This document shows, piece by piece, positions 63,475 through 64,000 of a stretch of DNA of 64,000 nt (position 1 is its first letter; every line of letters starts with the position of its first letter). The notes beneath the pieces are model-generated. The model saw only the letters and a list, made by a program, of their open reading frames with translations, made no database searches and had not been told where the DNA came from. Location: the NCBI RefSeq assembly GCF_023074185.1, contig NZ_JADPKY010000178.1:1-64000 (forward strand), written 5' to 3'. The translations under genes and the position numbers were made by a program. The stretch comes from Bradyrhizobium sp. 132 (lineage in GTDB: Bacteria; Pseudomonadota; Alphaproteobacteria; Rhizobiales; Xanthobacteraceae).

Positions 63475-64000
63475 GAGCTCTCACCCAGGGGCAATCCGAA
63501 GAGAACTCGTGGCGGCGCGAAATGATCCCCTTGCCGCAGAGGGAACACAAATCCCGTAGCGCGGACGGAGAAGCGCAATCCGCGGGCCACGATCCGTTGT
63601 GTTGCCCGACGGGCAAAACACACAAACAGCGGGTCAATCGGCTCACCTCAAAATATTCGTCTTTACAGAAATTCTGATTTGTCGCATCGTCCCGCCACCT
63701 CATCCCTGTCAGAGGGGCGTATCGCGATCGTCACGAAACGCGGGATGAGTTGTGGTGGACGCAGGCAGCATCGGCGCGAAGGGCCTCGCAGGGCGAGAAA
63801 CCGTGAGCGACGGCGTCGCGCACACGACCGGTGCGGTCTGCGTACGGCAAAACCGTGTCGTCCTGACGCCCGGGGTCTGTGCGTCAAGTCTTGTGGTGAT
63901 GTCGGTTGCCCGACCGGGCACGCGCATCAGCCATCCGCAAGGCGACGGGGGCAATAGTGCATCGCTCCCCGGGGAGAGCTCGGCATAAGCCGTAAAACCA
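63475..64000. repeat. Part of a high-copy Bradyrhizobium intergenic repeat
   Basis: From about 63,600 the sequence reads GTTGCCCGACGGGCAAAACA, then an AATATTCGTCTTTACAGAAA block, then GAGGGGCGTATCGCGATCGT and, at the window edge, ATAAGCCGTAAAACCA. I recall this series of blocks from many Bradyrhizobium and Rhodopseudomonas intergenic regions, where it yields spurious short open frames. The copy runs off the window. No gene supported. Confidence 0.6.

Overview
The window is GC-rich alphaproteobacterial DNA. Gene content, gene order and intergenic repeat families point to Bradyrhizobium or a very close relative. The clues are a dusB-ntrB-ntrC-(48 aa protein)-ntrY-ntrX-hfq-hflX block, a fused ispDF, an ATPase inhibitor zeta subunit, nitrile hydratase, TRAP transporters, and intergenic repeat families I recognise from that genus. 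This assignment is inference from recall; no database was searched. I found no rRNA, tRNA, CRISPR array or intact insertion sequence.

Bases 1 to about 15,800 look like accessory DNA in decay. Coding density is low and most genes are short hypotheticals: zinc-ribbon proteins, tiny membrane proteins, a DUF6894 protein, an XRE-type regulator and a Myb-like DNA-binding protein. Larger genes are a DUF4238/SEC-C protein, an AlbA_2 protein and an exported sulfatase. Several genes are broken: a PilZ gene has a nonsense codon and a Bradyrhizobium-type gene has two frameshifts. Two exact 16-base copies resembling a tRNA-Ser 3' end lie about 4.6 kb apart and may mark integration boundaries.

Bases 15,800 to 24,600 mix core and accessory genes. 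They include a DUF2786 protein, a phospholipase D fused to a VTT membrane domain and overlapping an endonuclease/exonuclease/phosphatase gene, the zeta subunit, the RlpA lipoprotein and an epoxide-hydrolase-like enzyme. Bases 24,700 to 31,400 are a compact core operon: D,D-carboxypeptidase, tmk, holB, metG, tatD and a metallo-beta-lactamase-fold hydrolase. MetG carries a long Lys/Ala-rich N-terminal extension.

Bases 31,500 to 41,600 are catabolic. A three-gene TRAP transporter runs convergently toward a second operon made of a TRAP binding protein, a fused TRAP permease and an acyl-CoA synthetase. An M24 (Xaa-Pro/creatinase-like) hydrolase diverges from that operon. The arrangement suggests uptake and CoA activation of an unknown carboxylate, possibly released by the M24 enzyme.

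Bases 41,600 to 48,000 hold an SDR enzyme, metN-metI without metQ, a cobalt-type nitrile hydratase operon, and three gene wrecks: an inverted PepSY remnant, an enoyl-CoA-hydratase/SLC13 deletion chimera and a frameshifted exported protein. Bases 48,000 to 63,500 are core: queC, mazG, hflX, hfq, the Ntr regulators, dusB, ispDF, a cinA C-terminal-type gene and an mscS-family channel. A good NtrC-type dyad lies upstream of dusB-ntrB-ntrC. The window ends inside a high-copy intergenic repeat.
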